DNA of 64,000 nt from Centroberyx gerrardi (GCF_048128805.1 NC_136010.1:19906980-19970979), one strand, 5' to 3'; counted from the stretch's first letter, positions 35,741-49,305 are shown. Numbers and translations are program-made. The notes: generated by a model from the sequence alone, not told the origin.

Positions 35741-38700
35741 GGTGCCTGCTTCTGCACTAACTGCCTGCCTGTGCATAGGCGGGAGAAAGAGTGAGATATA
35801 GATGGAGAGAAAGAGAGCAGGTGGGGGCAGATTAGTCTGCTGCTATATAAAACACAAAAGCATGGCTGCAGGCAAGAGAAGATAGCATCTTGCATCTCAC
35901 ACCTTACTACTTACATGCATGATGTAACTGGGGAGAGAGAATCACATCCTATCTTCAGGTAAAACAGAAACAGCAAGTCTGCACTTGTAAAATCTATAGC
36001 GTGCAAAATATACATATACAAGTACATTACTCCTAATATGAATGTAGTGGTTATAGTAGGCTCTTTATGCTAACCAAGAATATATTTCACTATAGTCCAT
36101 GTTCACAATCCCACAGTCTTTACCCAAATAGCAACAGTGTGTGGATAAATAATGCTTTAAATGGAGCCTGCCCTGTCTCATGCTGGGAAATGCAGATTAA
36201 CTGCAAAACTTCATGTGCCAATTCACACTTTTCAGCATTAGTAACACGTCACTGGCCACTCAAAACTGGGCCTGACGCAGAGTCTGTTACAAATCATGTC
36301 AGGCTAAAGATACCCAAGATACTTTGACTCCAGGGATTCTTTGCACCCGAAATCTTTTTCCGTATACTTTGTCTTTGTATTGGCCCAAATTTGTTTTATA
36401 AAAAGGCCAGATTTATGGAGTGGTTGTATCAAGTGAAATGTTATTGTTACCAAGGGAAATTACTAAGGGGAAGAGTTTAAAAAAGATACAGCTTTGTAAA
36501 GAGCTATTTAGACATAAATATACAACATATACTGTATATGTGATATCATGCTTTATGTAGAATATCATTATGTAATCCATACAAATACAAGCAGAAAGTA
36601 TAGTCCGAACTGTTTGGTGTGTTTCAGTCCAATCTGATTAATTATAACTTCCACGGTTGTTGTCCACAGGTATTATTACACATTACAGGTCAACCAGTAC
36701 AGGCTGTAGCGACAGTATATCACAACAGCCAGGACCGAACAGAAAACCAGAATACCTGAAGGTTAAGTACTGAGAAAAAGACATGAAGTAATCTCAAACA
36801 ACATCCACTCTTTCATGTGATGTGGATCCATTTGCTCTCTTTGGGCTCTGAAAGGGTCATGCTGTCCTCACTTAATTCCCACAAAAGGCAGCGTTGCCTA
36901 GCAGTTTTGTTTATGCAGCCAATCGGATGGAAGACGTCAGAATTGACAGAGAAGTGACACTTGTGACGGAAAGGCACAAGGCTGATTTGTCCAGCTGATC
37001 ATGCCATTGCCTTCAAAAAGGAATCTGCTACTGATTCATCATTATTGTATAAACTTGTTTGCTCTAAAAATATGTTCTTGAGTCCATCTTCAAACATTGT
37101 GTACTATAAATAAACACAAAATAGGCTACTAAGGCTTATTTGCACATGAAACACATTGAAAATCTATTTTAAGAAGCTGGTGGGTATTGTTTTTCCTTTC
37201 TGTTTTTATGCCGTTCAAAGCCGCGTGCTGACACGAGCGGCATGTCTATTTTCTCTCATTACCGACCGAGTGGCATCATTATTGTCTGGAGTAATCTGAT
37301 TCTTTGCTTCCTGATTAGATAATTATTTGCATGCACGATGTTCACATGCAGAGTGGAAATCACTACAGTCAGAACAATGAGTGCAGCGAGAGGCATTTAC
37401 TGCAGTTAGAAGTGAACAGAAGGATGTCTGCCGAGCCGGATGTCTCTGCTGTCTCTACTCTCAAACATGGGATGTAGCTGCGGAGAGAAAATGGCACGGG
37501 CCAAACAGCTAATTGAGGCAACCGTAAAATGTTTCAGGAGGTTTTTAATCTGACTCAGGAATGTCTGCGGCTTGTTAAGCCTTAATGCAGGGCATGTGAC
37601 CACCTGCTTCTGGCCATGTTTGCAATAAGGTTATATTATTGAGCTGAACTGAGGTATATGGTCGTTAAGTGGTTCGGTGTCTTCTCCTCTCACGCTCCAG
37701 GAAACAAACAGGTGTAAAAGACAAAGATGTTCCTTTCCTCATAAGTAGGGGAACTGTTTACGGTGCTTTATAGAAACATCTTAATGTGGTGCGGCGCTTT
37801 AAGGCAACATCTCAGAGCCATTTTGTCTTGTTATTGAAACATTGCTATGATATTTAAGTGGTATAGTACAGACTCAATAGTGTACACACTAACAGGAATC
37901 ACTTGCATCATGGGGGCAAACCCTTAGACCTCTGTATCATCATTTAGTATAATTTATTTTGACGCTCTGTCTTTAAAAAAACTCTGAGAAACTGTTGGAA
38001 ATACATATATATTTATTACTGAACAAAAATGCCTCTATAAGTCATCATTACAGAGCCATGAAGTAGCACATGTTCTGTACAGAACAGCATGTGCCACAGA
38101 ACCACTGAAGAACCTCTTGTCTCTATATGGAACCACTAGGAGTTCTTCAAATAACAGTGAAGAACGATGCAGACGTTGAAGTGGTTCTTCATATAGCAAC
38201 GGCTCTAGAAAGCAACATCTACAAAGTCCTAATGACTACTGCATCAAATCTAAAGCAGTGGATGATTTAATGACGATATACGGCAGATAGTTCAACTGTC
38301 ATTTTCTTTCACTTTCCGTGAAACCTACAAGCAGCATAGTTTCCTCTAAACATCATAATCAACAACTGACAACAACAACCATAAAACGCTTTTTCTCTAC
38401 AAGATTAGTCTCAGGGTATACTTGGGGATGACCTTTTTCCACGTAGGCTAATGTTTGTGCAAGCTGTCATAACGCCCACGCCTTGTGTCAAGGAAATCTG
38501 CTGTTTTGTAACACTTACAGGGTGAGCGCCATTGACTCCGTCACATTGTGGCTGGAAAATATGGCCCAGGCTCTTTGAACAGTGAGTCTAGTCTGTGTGT
38601 AATGTCGGGGGGGGGGTTTGTTTTCCGATCAAAACCACAACAATTATCTGCGCTGAATTCTGTACAGATTGCATCAGATTTGCAGAGGAGAGAGGAAGGA

Positions 38701-41600
38701 CATGCTTGGTTGCTATGGAAAGTGTTTCCCTCCATCAGCTGCTCTCCGTCAGCGCTGTGCCACGGCTGACTAACAGGTAGGAGGAGGGAGGCGGGCGGCT
38801 CGGGGGAAGGGGGAGCCCAGCCAGCGCCGCCAGTCTTCCCTGCACCTCCACCCCCTCCCACGCCATGAGCCTGGTTTGGCCTTTCAAACCAGAGGCCACG
38901 CTCCAAATTGCATTCTACATGCAGATGCTACTGTGACTCATCGCATGAACAAGGGAATACTCCCTTACTATAAATGGACTGCTTGCTCTAGGGGTCACTT
39001 CTCGGGCCAAGCTGCAAGTTAAAAACCAGCAGTAATCTTCCACTTAGAGGAAATATCAGAGAAAACAAAGTGCAACTTCTTCATGTTTCTGTATCCCCAG
39101 AGCGACGGCCTTTAGCCATTACTGCCCCCCTACTGTTTTACATTTTTACTGTAGGGCACTATTGGGTAATACATGAAGACATAACTGCGTGAGTAGTATG
39201 CAAGGCACAGAAGGCTTCAGTCTCTCCAGAACCGCTCTGAGAGATTGAAAACAATAACTGTGAATTGTAAGTCATAATTCAAATGAGCGAATTAGACACA
39301 TTCACCACAGAATGAATCACAGATTTCTGGGAAAATGTAGGCGAGGCTTTGCTTGCTTCCTGGCTTCAAAGCGAGTACTGCCCATCACTTGAAGTTCAGA
39401 CTTGAATGTGACTTATGTAATAGTTTTTGTGTGGAGGCAGCCTTGTAGAACACCATGCTGCGCGCAACACAAAACCTCAAACCCGCCTAGACTTGTGAGG
39501 GAGCGCACTCTCGCTCGGCAACCGCACTGCTTTTAGGGTATGAGTGTTCACACATGTACAGGGACTCGTGTTTACTTCACCCACGATCCAGTCCACAACT
39601 GAAAACGAAACAGTACAAGGCACCGTTTTGAATGATCGATTTTAAAATACAACCACACTAGTTTACAGGGTATTCCCTAGTGTGTACTGACATTATTGCC
39701 AATTATTGTCAACTTGGACATTGGGTATGAATGGACGAAAAGATGTCCAATTATCTTTGTTCATGTGATTTTCCAAATGTGAATAGATGTGACTGTGAAT
39801 AGTATGTGTGATATTTTATGGCAACATCTGAAGTTTCAAGGCAAATTCTCATCACCTCTGTTGACTTGAATCTTGAATCAACTTACATGTAACCTAAAAC
39901 CTTTTATCTAAGACAAAAGGAAAACACAGAGGTTAACAACATAGTCATTACTGCAGGATTAACGGCATGCCCAGGGATATGATGTCATGAAGGAGCTGGA
40001 GGCTAATTATAAGATACAGTTATTTGAAAAAGGAAAAAGCTCTCATAGCATCACTCTGGTCACACCGGCTACGCCGTACCGCAGCGACTACCTTTAAATT
40101 CTACGCATTACTTGAACCACAGGCGGGTAAATGGGCTCAGTTCTAGTTCATTTACAGCCTCTAGCCTCTGATGTAAACATTAACAATGGACCAACTGACC
40201 TCACTACAGTATTGATCCTCTGCGCCTAAAAACTCTCTTGCAGCTAGAGACAGAGAGATAATACCACTGAGACTTCCCGGCTTTGACCTGCCTCCAAGCA
40301 GAGACACTGCTTGTTATTAACCCTCCGCTTGATGAGGAATGTGTCACCGCCCGTTCACCTGGGAACACAGCGCCTCTGATAGTGCGAGATCACAGAAAAG
40401 GGATAAAAATAGACGTGATTAACCGTCAAGGCTTCCCTCTACTTTATTTTAAACAGTTGTCATGGGGGCTGAAAGTCATCCCAGATGGACGATTGTGGTC
40501 GAATGACAATGAGGGGAGAGCTCGGAGTAAACAATGACCACGCAGTAGTGACAGTGCCCACCAACGCCCACCATCATCTACTTCACACACCAGGGAGGTT
40601 TCTGCTATCCCAGAACTGTGAAAATCCCCTTTGTCCGCAGTATTTTCCAGCTGTAATGAATCCCTCAAACCATGGGATCCTTAGAGATCCCCAGGAAAAA
40701 GAGGAATAGTTTATTTTCACTGTTATTTCACTCATCTGAGGTTAGGACAGTGCGAGAATGATAAACAATGTCTATTTTGATTGAGGTTTCACTGTCCCCA
40801 CTGATATCTCCACACCTACAGTATAAACAGTTCTGTACCAAATCATATCCAGCAACAAACATCTTCATTCCATAAGACAAAATCTTATCATTTGTGGCCT
40901 AATGTGTATCTATTTGGAGGAGCTTGACATTAAAATGTTGGGGAAATTCTGCCTCAGAACAGGGATATCTTTCACAATAAACCTGTTTGTTTTATGCACT
41001 GGTGATATATGAGTACATCTGCTGGTAAAAATAAACTGGACAATATAAAAATAAAAGTGGAGTAGGCTCGGAGTCCCCAAATACTGCATATACCCTTTAA
41101 TGCTAAGCAGTCTATACTTTGACAGGTGAAATGCTGAATTCTGTAAATAGCCCAGACTGAGTGAAGGGATCCCCTATATGTAACTGAAGCAGCCTGGCAT
41201 AAATCACATGACACACTGCAAAGGGAACTGACATGGTGCACGGTGTATGATAAAAGCACAACATGAGCCGTCAGAGGACAGCTGCATGAAATGAAAGAGG
41301 TGTTCCCTCTCTGGGTTGATCAGCTGGGTGAATTACTCTGTTATTATTAAGGCACGGGGGGTATATCAGCGGCACTGCTTGCCGTTTAAAATCTCACAAC
41401 TAACCAGCTCGCGCAGTCTGGGGCTGAAAGCAGCGAGTTGCCAAATGTCACCTCATCTGATTTCACATGCAAAACTTGACAGAACAGGCAAAAAAAGAAA
41501 CACACCCCGAGCATTTTCTCTGTCGATTATCTGCTGCTGAAGACGCTGAAACTTCAATCAGTACGAGACCGGACTCTTAATGTTTTTGAGTGTCATTTAC
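35741..41600 (-). other. dgka: dgka 5' UTR piece and long first intron
   Basis: A likely acceptor (GTTAGTGCAG) sits about 14 nt upstream of the ATG, so the coding exon begins in 5' UTR and the intron runs to the donor at 41600. About 5.85 kb, AT-rich. It contains an inverted-repeat element near 38070-38230 and a GC-rich patch at 38740-38900. I find no coding exon. The 121-aa minus frame at 38541-38906 is a by-product of the GC-rich patch. Confidence 0.55.
38070..38230. repeat. Possible MITE-like element with repeated aagaacc/ggttctt motifs
   Basis: A perfect 16-bp palindrome (tgttctgtacagaaca, 38071-38086) is followed by repeated agaacc and gttctt motifs in both orientations, including gtggttcttcatatag. 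This resembles short non-autonomous DNA transposons common in fish. No target-site duplication was identified. Confidence 0.35.
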
Positions 41601-41930
41601 CTTTCTGTCGCCGCTCCGCTGTCCGTCATCGAAGTCGCCGCGGTGCAGCCGAGCAAACCCGACACGTTCCCGTTTCCCGTTAAGTTTTAAGTGAAGGCTG
41701 CGGGTCGACGGAGTGTGCGGACTGGCAGGCAGGGCGAAGTGAACTAGTGCAGAGGAAAGATTGACTGACTCTCCCACGCCCGACTCCGCCAGCAGCAGCT
41801 CCCTCCCGTCAAGCACCGCCTCAAACAGCACTTTGCACCCCGCGTGAACCCAACGCGCACCATTTCCAACCAGAAAGGGTGCGTTTTCTTTGCAAAAGTC
41901 GCAACACATTTTCTTGAGGGTGTTCATGCA
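41601..41930 (-). promoter_or_regulatory. dgka: dgka non-coding first exon and CpG-rich promoter, predicted
   Basis: A CpG-rich block ends in a clean donor (GACAGAAAG|GTAAAT, boundary 41601). No gene other than dgka lies downstream on this strand. It is the best candidate for the dgka 5' UTR exon and TATA-less promoter. A 116-aa frame through it (41577-41927) runs across the donor and has no recognisable domain, so I do not call it coding. The start site is not visible. Confidence 0.55.
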
Positions 41931-43300
41931 TGTTAAACCTGTAATACAGAGCTGTGATAGAGGCGTAATTATGTAGCAGCCCTAACGAAAAATCACTAAA
42001 ATATTGTTATAATATGCTACTTATATAGGGGCCTCATAGGGGTCTGTGGTGCTCAATAGTGAAGTGACCTAGGCTACTTTATGGTATTATATCCTATGAT
42101 ATTACCAGAAAATGCCTATAATATTCCTATAAGAACTTAAAGTGCTGTGGTACTCAATAGTAAGTTCATTGATCGTATCGTACATGTTCTTTATATGGTT
42201 CTCACTACATGTACTTTATATGTTTGTATGTCATATGGTATTACTATATGATTTTCTGCATGATAAAAAGTTTTTGAAACCTTTGCTGAGATGTTTGTAC
42301 AGTTTCCTTTTAACATTTCTATAGGATTACTATAGAGATGAGGTTTGCCACTTAAACTAATTCATAATAAATGCAGACCAGAAAACAACAAACAACTGTG
42401 TGCCATATCATTAAAGAGGAACTCCCTTGAGAGCCCGTGATACTGCAGAAAAAAAAAAAAAACATTTGACATGTACAGTCAGGAAGAGGTTTGTAAATAC
42501 AGTACCTATGCTATACAACACAACAAACAAAAAAATGTATTTGTAGATGAAGATGACGCATTTGAAATATTTATATTATATTTTTATATTTTGAATGGCC
42601 AAAATGTATTTGGGATATGCTTTTATTATTCTTAGTCATATGTTGTCAACAGCCAGCAGAAAGGAAGAATGTATTTCTAGTGTGCAAAATACATGTACAA
42701 ATACATTTTGGGCCATTTTTTGTGTATATATATTGAAACACAGGATAGCTAAACATATTCTGAAATATTTGTGAAATGTATTATTTTTCAGTATGGGGGA
42801 CTACTGTGTACTATATTGTAGTAAACACATCACATAATGATGTCTGTGGACAATAACAGAGACATTTGGCTCAGCCATGATTTCACATTCCAATGACCAC
42901 AATGGCGAGGATTTAGGCTTCACAATGGGGCTGAGCTGGCAAGAGAGGATAACAGACATTTAAAACATGCGGGTGTCTGGGTTACAGAGAGAAAAGAGGG
43001 AGAGAGAGAGGGGTGGGGTTGGTCAAACTGGTCTGGCCTGAGTCAAAGTAGGATTGTTCACCTGGATCAGCATTTCAGGACCCATATCCTAATTTTCAGT
43101 CTTCACTGACCTGGTTTCTTCAAAAAGAGGCAAATCTTTCCTCTTGGCTTCTGAAGATGTATTTAGCTGATCTGCCCCTGAGAAACGAAGCTCCCTGCAG
43201 ATCACTGATGACATGATGTGGTAAAATAAGGAACTACATATTTTCCTAATTAAGATGCTAAATTTAAAATCTTGTTAATCCCACCAAGAAAATACATCCG
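41931..43300. other. dgka-rnf41 intergenic spacer with a low-complexity repeat
   Basis: About 1.4 kb. From roughly 42020 to 42330 there is AT-rich sequence with an internal direct repeat: ctgtggtgctcaatagtgaag near 42042 and ctgtggtactcaatagtaag near 42143. The remainder has no gene I can support. Confidence 0.5.
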
Positions 43301-43320
43301 CTCAAGATCAAGTTTGAGTT

Positions 43321-43326
43321 TTTATT
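43321..43326 (-). terminator. rnf41: Candidate poly(A) signal of rnf41
   Basis: AATAAA on the minus strand about 1.23 kb past the rnf41 stop, implying a 3' UTR of roughly 43300-44556. That stretch is AT-rich and contains no coding exon. Confidence 0.5.
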
Positions 43327-44556
43327 ACTTTCTTGTCTGTAGAACACAGTACATAACAGACACAAAAACAAACAAAAACATTAACAGGGGAAAGAAATAA
43401 AGGACACAATCCAAACTTATCTGTTTACTGTCCTTGGGGACTTCCAAACTGGGATTCTTCAGTCCCGTTTGTCTTGCTACTGTTATGTGTGTGACTAATG
43501 GTGCAACACTTTTTATCCTTAAAAAGCCATTAGAGTGACTTTACAAATATCATTACACGCTCCAAGTTGTGGGTTTTTAAAGACACGTCAGTGAGCAGAT
43601 GTTTACCAACTGTGAAGATTGAAATATAGACATTAATTTCCCAATGATCATAAAACAACATAGGGATCACCTAACATATAAATGTGAACCATTATGATTT
43701 GTGATATAAAATGCATTACACATGGTTAAATCCCAAATGTTAAACTTCAGTTTTAACACTTCATGTGGACCCAACATACTGACTATATACAACTGAGGCA
43801 ACAGAGAAAACACAAAGTCTAGTTTTTTTTCCTGCAATGAACTTCAAATGCACTGAAAAGGCAAATTTACATATAACAAATGATAACATTTTCAAGCATG
43901 TTCATGTAAAAGGCAACACAATAAATAAAACAAATGGCACACAAGTTTGGACAATCTAAACTGAGAAGCACGATGTCTTGTGAAATATTCACAGGAAAAC
44001 TAAATACTGAAGCAAGCAAGCAAAAAACGCTCCGAGTCAACGTCCCTGGAGACAGTAACACAAGCTGACCAGAAAGAAGAAAGAAAAATAAAATCACAGT
44101 CTAATTACAGTAAGAGGAATAAGAGGATAATGTTTGTAATTCAATATAATATTTCTATTTACAAGCATTTATACAATTGAGGACATTAAATGGGGGGGGT
44201 TCAGAGAAGCTTATTACTATATTCGGACGTGAAGCAGAACAATCAGATCATATAATGCACTACATGTCAAGTTATAAACCTTGTAAACATTTCATCTTAC
44301 TGCTTATCTTAGATATCAGTCAGATTAAGTTTCCATTTGCCAGGTTCATAATGTATTTGTCCTTACTTTAAGGCATAGGTATCAAGCTCGTGAGTGAACC
44401 TCTCATAAGACCATTGTCATTAAAAAAAAATAAAAAAAAAGAAAGCCAGATTTCTTTGAAGCGGTTTCATTCTGAAGAGGAGAAACCACTCACCACAACA
44501 AACCCCCGAGCAAAACGTCCCCACTTGTCTCTGGGTCGGCCAATCTAGCCGCACGG

Positions 44557-47500
44557 TTATAAGATCTCCTCCACTCCGTGAGCGAAGATCATGACCAAGC
44601 CGGGCTCCAAGATCATATCCTCTCCCATGTGCTGGTTCTCGCAGGCCATCACCACCACCGCCTGCTTGCCGGGGATGCGCTTGGCAACGTAGTTCTCATA
44701 GTAGCGCCTGTTCATCTGCCTGGTCTCGAGCGTGGCCAGGCCCTGCGGCCAGTTGCGCTCGTGGGCGTTCTCGATCAGGTCGTTGACGATGGAGAGGGGG
44801 CAGCCGCTGTCGATGAGGGAGCGCTTGATGACCGCCTGGAGCACGGCGTCCGGGGTGGAGATCATGCCGCCCCAGCGCGTCACTCTGGCGGGCTGCATGG
44901 AGTTGACCCACCTGTTGATGGGGTGAGGGGAAAGAAAACCACAGTGAGACAGACGGGACAGGTGAGATGTCGTCAAGCCTGAGTGTTAACCCACCCAAAA
45001 ACTGCAGCATCCAAAAAAATAAAAACAAATTAGGAGGAAGGGATTGATCTATATCTGGCCTTAGTCTAGGAAATGGGAGAGAAGAAGAACAAAAGGTGAC
45101 TTACTCCAGGATCTCGTTGTACTCGATGCTCTCCTCGAGGTTCTGCAGGTTGGGGTTAGCACTGCGGATCGCTCTCATGTAGGCTTTTAGCAGCTGAATG
45201 TCCCGCTTCTGGGGGAGTAGGAGCACCATTATCAGGAGCTGTATTCACAAAGCACTTAGTCCTAACTAACCATTTGAGAAGTCTGGAGGTCTGAGGAGTA
45301 TGGAGGTCACAGTGAAAAACTGCACTTACATGAGGATGGATCATATTTCCTTTAATTGCTTTGGATCCAGTATTGCACTCAGTTTGGATTGGATTTTTTT
45401 TTACATAAATAATGAATCAAAACGAATCAGCCTGCACATCAATCATCTCATGCAGCTGAGGCTGATTTAGAATTTGTCATAAGAGTATTTGTAGTAGTAG
45501 TACTTTATTAATCCCACTCTGGGAAATGTCTTTATCACAGAGACATCACAAGCAATGCAAGACGGTACAAAACACAAACAGGGCACACACAAACCAAACA
45601 GCACATACATATGCAAAACCATCCATGCCTATACTAAGACATATCAACCTCAAATTACTTCTAGCCCTGTAAAATACAGTATAAAAAAATAAAATAAAAA
45701 AAAAGCAGTGGAATAGGCAAAAATCCATCATGATCATTCACAATTTCATCACACTGGGAACAAATGACCGTTTGATGCTCTCTGCACCCATGACTGAATC
45801 AGCACATTGTGAAGCAGGTGATCTGTGTTGTCGAGGATAATTTAGACATGGCTCTCCTATTGTACATCATCATTGTAAACCACTTTGGAAATGTTGCAAT
45901 TATTCTTTTTGTAACCAAATTACTTACTTACGAACTAGCAACAAGCACTACAGTGTGAACATTATAGTGACTAGTATGTAGAGATGTCAGTCACTGTGCT
46001 AAAAAGTGTTTGTTGTGGCAGAGAGACCTTTTTTTTTTTTTACATAATATTTTGCAGGTCCATCAAATCAAAGTCGATATGTTTTTGTGCAGGCAAGTGT
46101 TCTTACTTGTTCCCCCAATTGGTGTTTATGCTCAGCTACATTTTTCTCCAGTTCTGAAATCTTGGTTTGCTGCTGCTGCACCACACTCCGCAAGTGCTTG
46201 ATGCAGTTGTGGTTGGGCATCTCATCTTTTGGCATCTCTAGCCTGCCAGAGGGGAAGAGAAAGAATGAGAGGAGGAAGAGAAGAAAAAGAGGAATCCTTT
46301 TTATTGACAAATTGCAATTTTAAAACTAGGAAAATTACTTTTTTTTAAGGTCACAGCAGAGGGTAACACATTGCAATGTGATGAATCCAGAGTAAAATAT
46401 AATTGAAACGATGATTTCTTTTCCAATTTAATTCCACTGCAGGAGTACAGGTCGGACAGAGTTTTTGCAAATCAAATATATAGTGCTTTTTCCAGTGCCA
46501 ATATTTGACAGTGACAGAATGTTCCCGTGGTTTTTGGAGGTCCTGAGCTGTGTTGCACATAGTGGCAACAAAGCTATTAACCTTTTGCTGTTGACAATTA
46601 TGATATAAGAAGACTATAACTTTTTACACGTACATTGTATTCCTCCTTGGTACAGTAACATACCTTTAATTTGTGCTTGCACATCCTCTTTTTTCTTTCT
46701 CTCTCTCTTATCACTGATCAGTAGTGTCATTTTGACATCTTGCTGTTGATTGTGAATTGCTTCATGATGATTGACAGTTTGACGGGCCCTTTGATTGGCT
46801 GACTGGTCTGCTCCATCAGATCAAGTGAAAAGGCGCCACTCTGCTCACTATGTAAACGCATTTACTTGTTCAAGACGATTAAATTCTGATGAAGGCCTTC
46901 AATGGAATGATTTTAATTGTCTAGAACAGTAGTTCTCAATCCTGGTCCTCGTGTACCACGGCCCTGCTGGTTTTCTATCCTACCAGCTAGTTAACTGCAT
47001 TCACCTGGTGTAATCAGGGGATGAAGTAAATATATTTATATTGTGAGTAAGAGTGGCACCTCTTAACTAGATCTATTCAACTTTGACTCACACAGTGTGA
47101 CCGCTGCCTTCAGTCTGTTTAAATTAAATCAAGCCCTATCAAGTCTATTTCTTCTGGACGCTCTTTTTTCACATGAAGATACTCTGTTCATCCAACTTCG
47201 ATTCACAATTTGTAAAACTGATTTTTCTGACTGGTGGGGGCTCCCAAAGGGAGGCGGGGCCCTAGACGCAGCGCCTGATCTGTCTATAGGACAGGTCAGC
47301 TATGGACAGTGATAATGATGATGATGATGAATATTGTTATACATCTCAAGTATCTATTGTGTTTTGATTAGCTACAACTATCACTTGGGACTTGTGAAGT
47401 CATGACTGTAGGAACCCTGATTATAACTGATCAGGGAAATTCAATGTCAACACGCCCAACAGCAACAACACAAACTATACAGTTGCTGCCAACTTTCCAC

Positions 47501-48012
47501 TGTGAAATTCTGGAAGCCACTCACCCACAACCCTCCTCACAGTTGACGGGCCTTTTGGGGTTGTGCTCACAGTCCTTCAGGTGCGACTGTAGCTGGTCCA
47601 GCCGCAGTGTGGCTGTACAGCCAAAACCTGCGTTGTCACAGCTGATCTGGAGCTTGGACAGCATGTTGCGCATGATGCGGGGCACGGGCCTGAGGTGGGC
47701 TAACGTCACTACTGTGCGGTCAACAGGACAAATCTGCTGCTGGGCAAACCACTGTGTAATGCAGGCATTGCAGAAAGCATGCTCACAGTGTGGGGCCTGC
47801 GGGAGAAATGAAAATGAGAACACAGAGGCAGAAAAAAAATTAAAACTTTCAAGAACCTTTTGGCTTCATCAGTGAAATGTTGATGCATAAAATGATGTAT
47901 GGTCTCTCAGAGAGGGACTCACCTGCACTGGTTCTTCTAGCACCCCACTACATATGGGGCACAGCAGGTCTTCATCCACCTCCCCTTGGAACCTGGTGAC
48001 GTCGTACCCCAT
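44557..48012 (-). CDS. rnf41: RNF41/NRDP1 RING-type E3 ubiquitin ligase, 318 aa, 5 coding exons
   Basis: Exons: 48012-47923, 47796-47525, 46242-46107, 45208-45105, 44911-44557; 957 nt and all phases close. The start MGYDVTRFQG matches the family. RING C3HC3D ligands are C18, C21, C34, H36, C39, C42, C53, D56. A TRAF-type zinc-finger region (CEHNPKRPVNCEEGCG) follows, then a coiled coil (QQQQTKISELEKNVAEHK), then the USP8-interacting C-terminal domain with ARVTRWGGMISTPDAVLQAV and LVMIFAHGVEEI. NRDP1 ubiquitinates ErbB3 and other receptors and is stabilised by USP8. The product is one residue longer than human (317) because it ends EEIL. A 5' UTR exon boundary lies at 48038. This is one of the clearest genes in the window. 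Confidence 0.98.
45487..45770 (-). mobile_element. Non-LTR retrotransposon 3' tail in an rnf41 intron
   Basis: The minus strand ends ATTTCCCAGAGTGGGATTAATAAAGTACTACTACTAC. This is the widespread teleost LINE tail (GGGATCAATAAAGT followed by a short tandem repeat). The upstream boundary near 45770 is approximate and no intact ORF remains. Confidence 0.6.
46922..47030. repeat. Dispersed teleost repeat in an rnf41 intron
   Basis: The text 'cagtagttctcaatcctggtcctcg ... ctgctggttttctatcctaccag ... tgcattcacctggtgtaatcag' matches a very common non-coding fish repeat in wording and order (a degenerate DNA-transposon-type element). Family assignment is from memory of the motif only. Confidence 0.5.
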
Positions 48013-49305
48013 GGTACATTACTGGGACCCACAACCTCCTGAGGAATACATATGGCTAAGTGAGTTCGATTTTCAGACAATTCAACTGCATCGAGACACG
48101 ATTGTAGACGTTTTACACAAGCTTCTTTATGATAGAATTTTTTTGAGGCTACCTCACTCACGAATGGCCGTCAATGCTTCCATTCAGTTCTTGACTTATT
48201 GCTGACAGGTCACATGTGGCACAGACAACATCTGTTTGGTGAGACAGATGCAGAGAATCCATGTCAAAAATGATCAGAAATTAATTATTATTCACACTGA
48301 TTATTTAGCTTTCAAAACTTGGGTAGTTGCATAATTTTTACAGCCACGAAAAACTACAAATGAACTGTCATGCAAAATGAAATTGACAATACAGATTTGG
48401 TCTGCATTAGGCTAATTAATCTAGGGAATCAGGGATGTATTGTGCGTCATTTCCAGTCATATGTAAATCTGAGAGTTACATCAGTGATTCAGAATAGCCC
48501 TCATCATAACCAGGAACAAACTACTGTCCGTTTCTAGGATGGCTCACTAAAGACAGAAAATTTGTATCTTATCTGATGAATTATTTTCCTTTCTTGCTTA
48601 TTAAATCAATCACTGCTAATCCATTCAAAGAAACAGTGACTCAAGAACACCACGCAAATGGTCTGATATATGTCATCTCAACACATCAAAAGCGATGTTC
48701 TTGCTCAATCAGTTGATATCGAAGTCTACCCTCGACAATAGAGACGTGTGAAAATGTGTTGTGATGTGCTGCAGCCTAGCTCCCACATCTGAGTAGAGGA
48801 TCTCGTTGTCCCAGCTGACTGGTGGGTGACCTATTTTCAGTGGAAGCAGCACACACCAGTCTGGAGGCGATTAAAAGATCCCCTTTTCTCCCATCGCACT
48901 CAGCATGGCTTGCAAGCAAAAAGCTAAACTAACGTTACACGCTACATATGTGATATAATATTACGGCATTGTCTTAACATTATAATGTAGCATGAGGAAT
49001 TTAGTTTTGGTAATGAGCCAACTAAGGAGTCGTTTTAAATAAATACCTACTTGCTGAAACTCTGAGATATCTATGTAGCTAGCTCGCCATGTAATGAATG
49101 TGGCTAACGATTGCTAACATTAGTTAACTAGCTAGCGTTAGTAGCTAACATCGTTAGCCAACACCAGCGTCTACAGATGGTTTCCTCTGGATATTAGCCA
49201 TCAAGCTAACCAGACAGAGCTCAGTCTAGACAACCTACACAGACAAACGGCTATTTACAATCAGTCAGATTTTAACGAAATGTCTTAACTGACTACCAGA
49301 CTTAC

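Noticed and set aside
35631-35771. CRISPR-like regular repeats (CTGC units)
   Set aside because: Simple tetranucleotide microsatellite in a vertebrate intron, without spacers.
38541-38906. 121-aa Pro/Gly-rich minus-strand frame in dgka intron 1
   Set aside because: No domain, low-complexity composition from a GC-rich patch, and no matching splice phases to dgka.
41577-41927. 116-aa minus-strand frame with MNTLKKMCCDFCKEN
   Set aside because: Crosses a strong splice donor in a CpG-rich block; better explained as the dgka 5' UTR exon.
44578-44982. 134-aa plus-strand open frame
   Set aside because: Antisense shadow of the last rnf41 coding exon.
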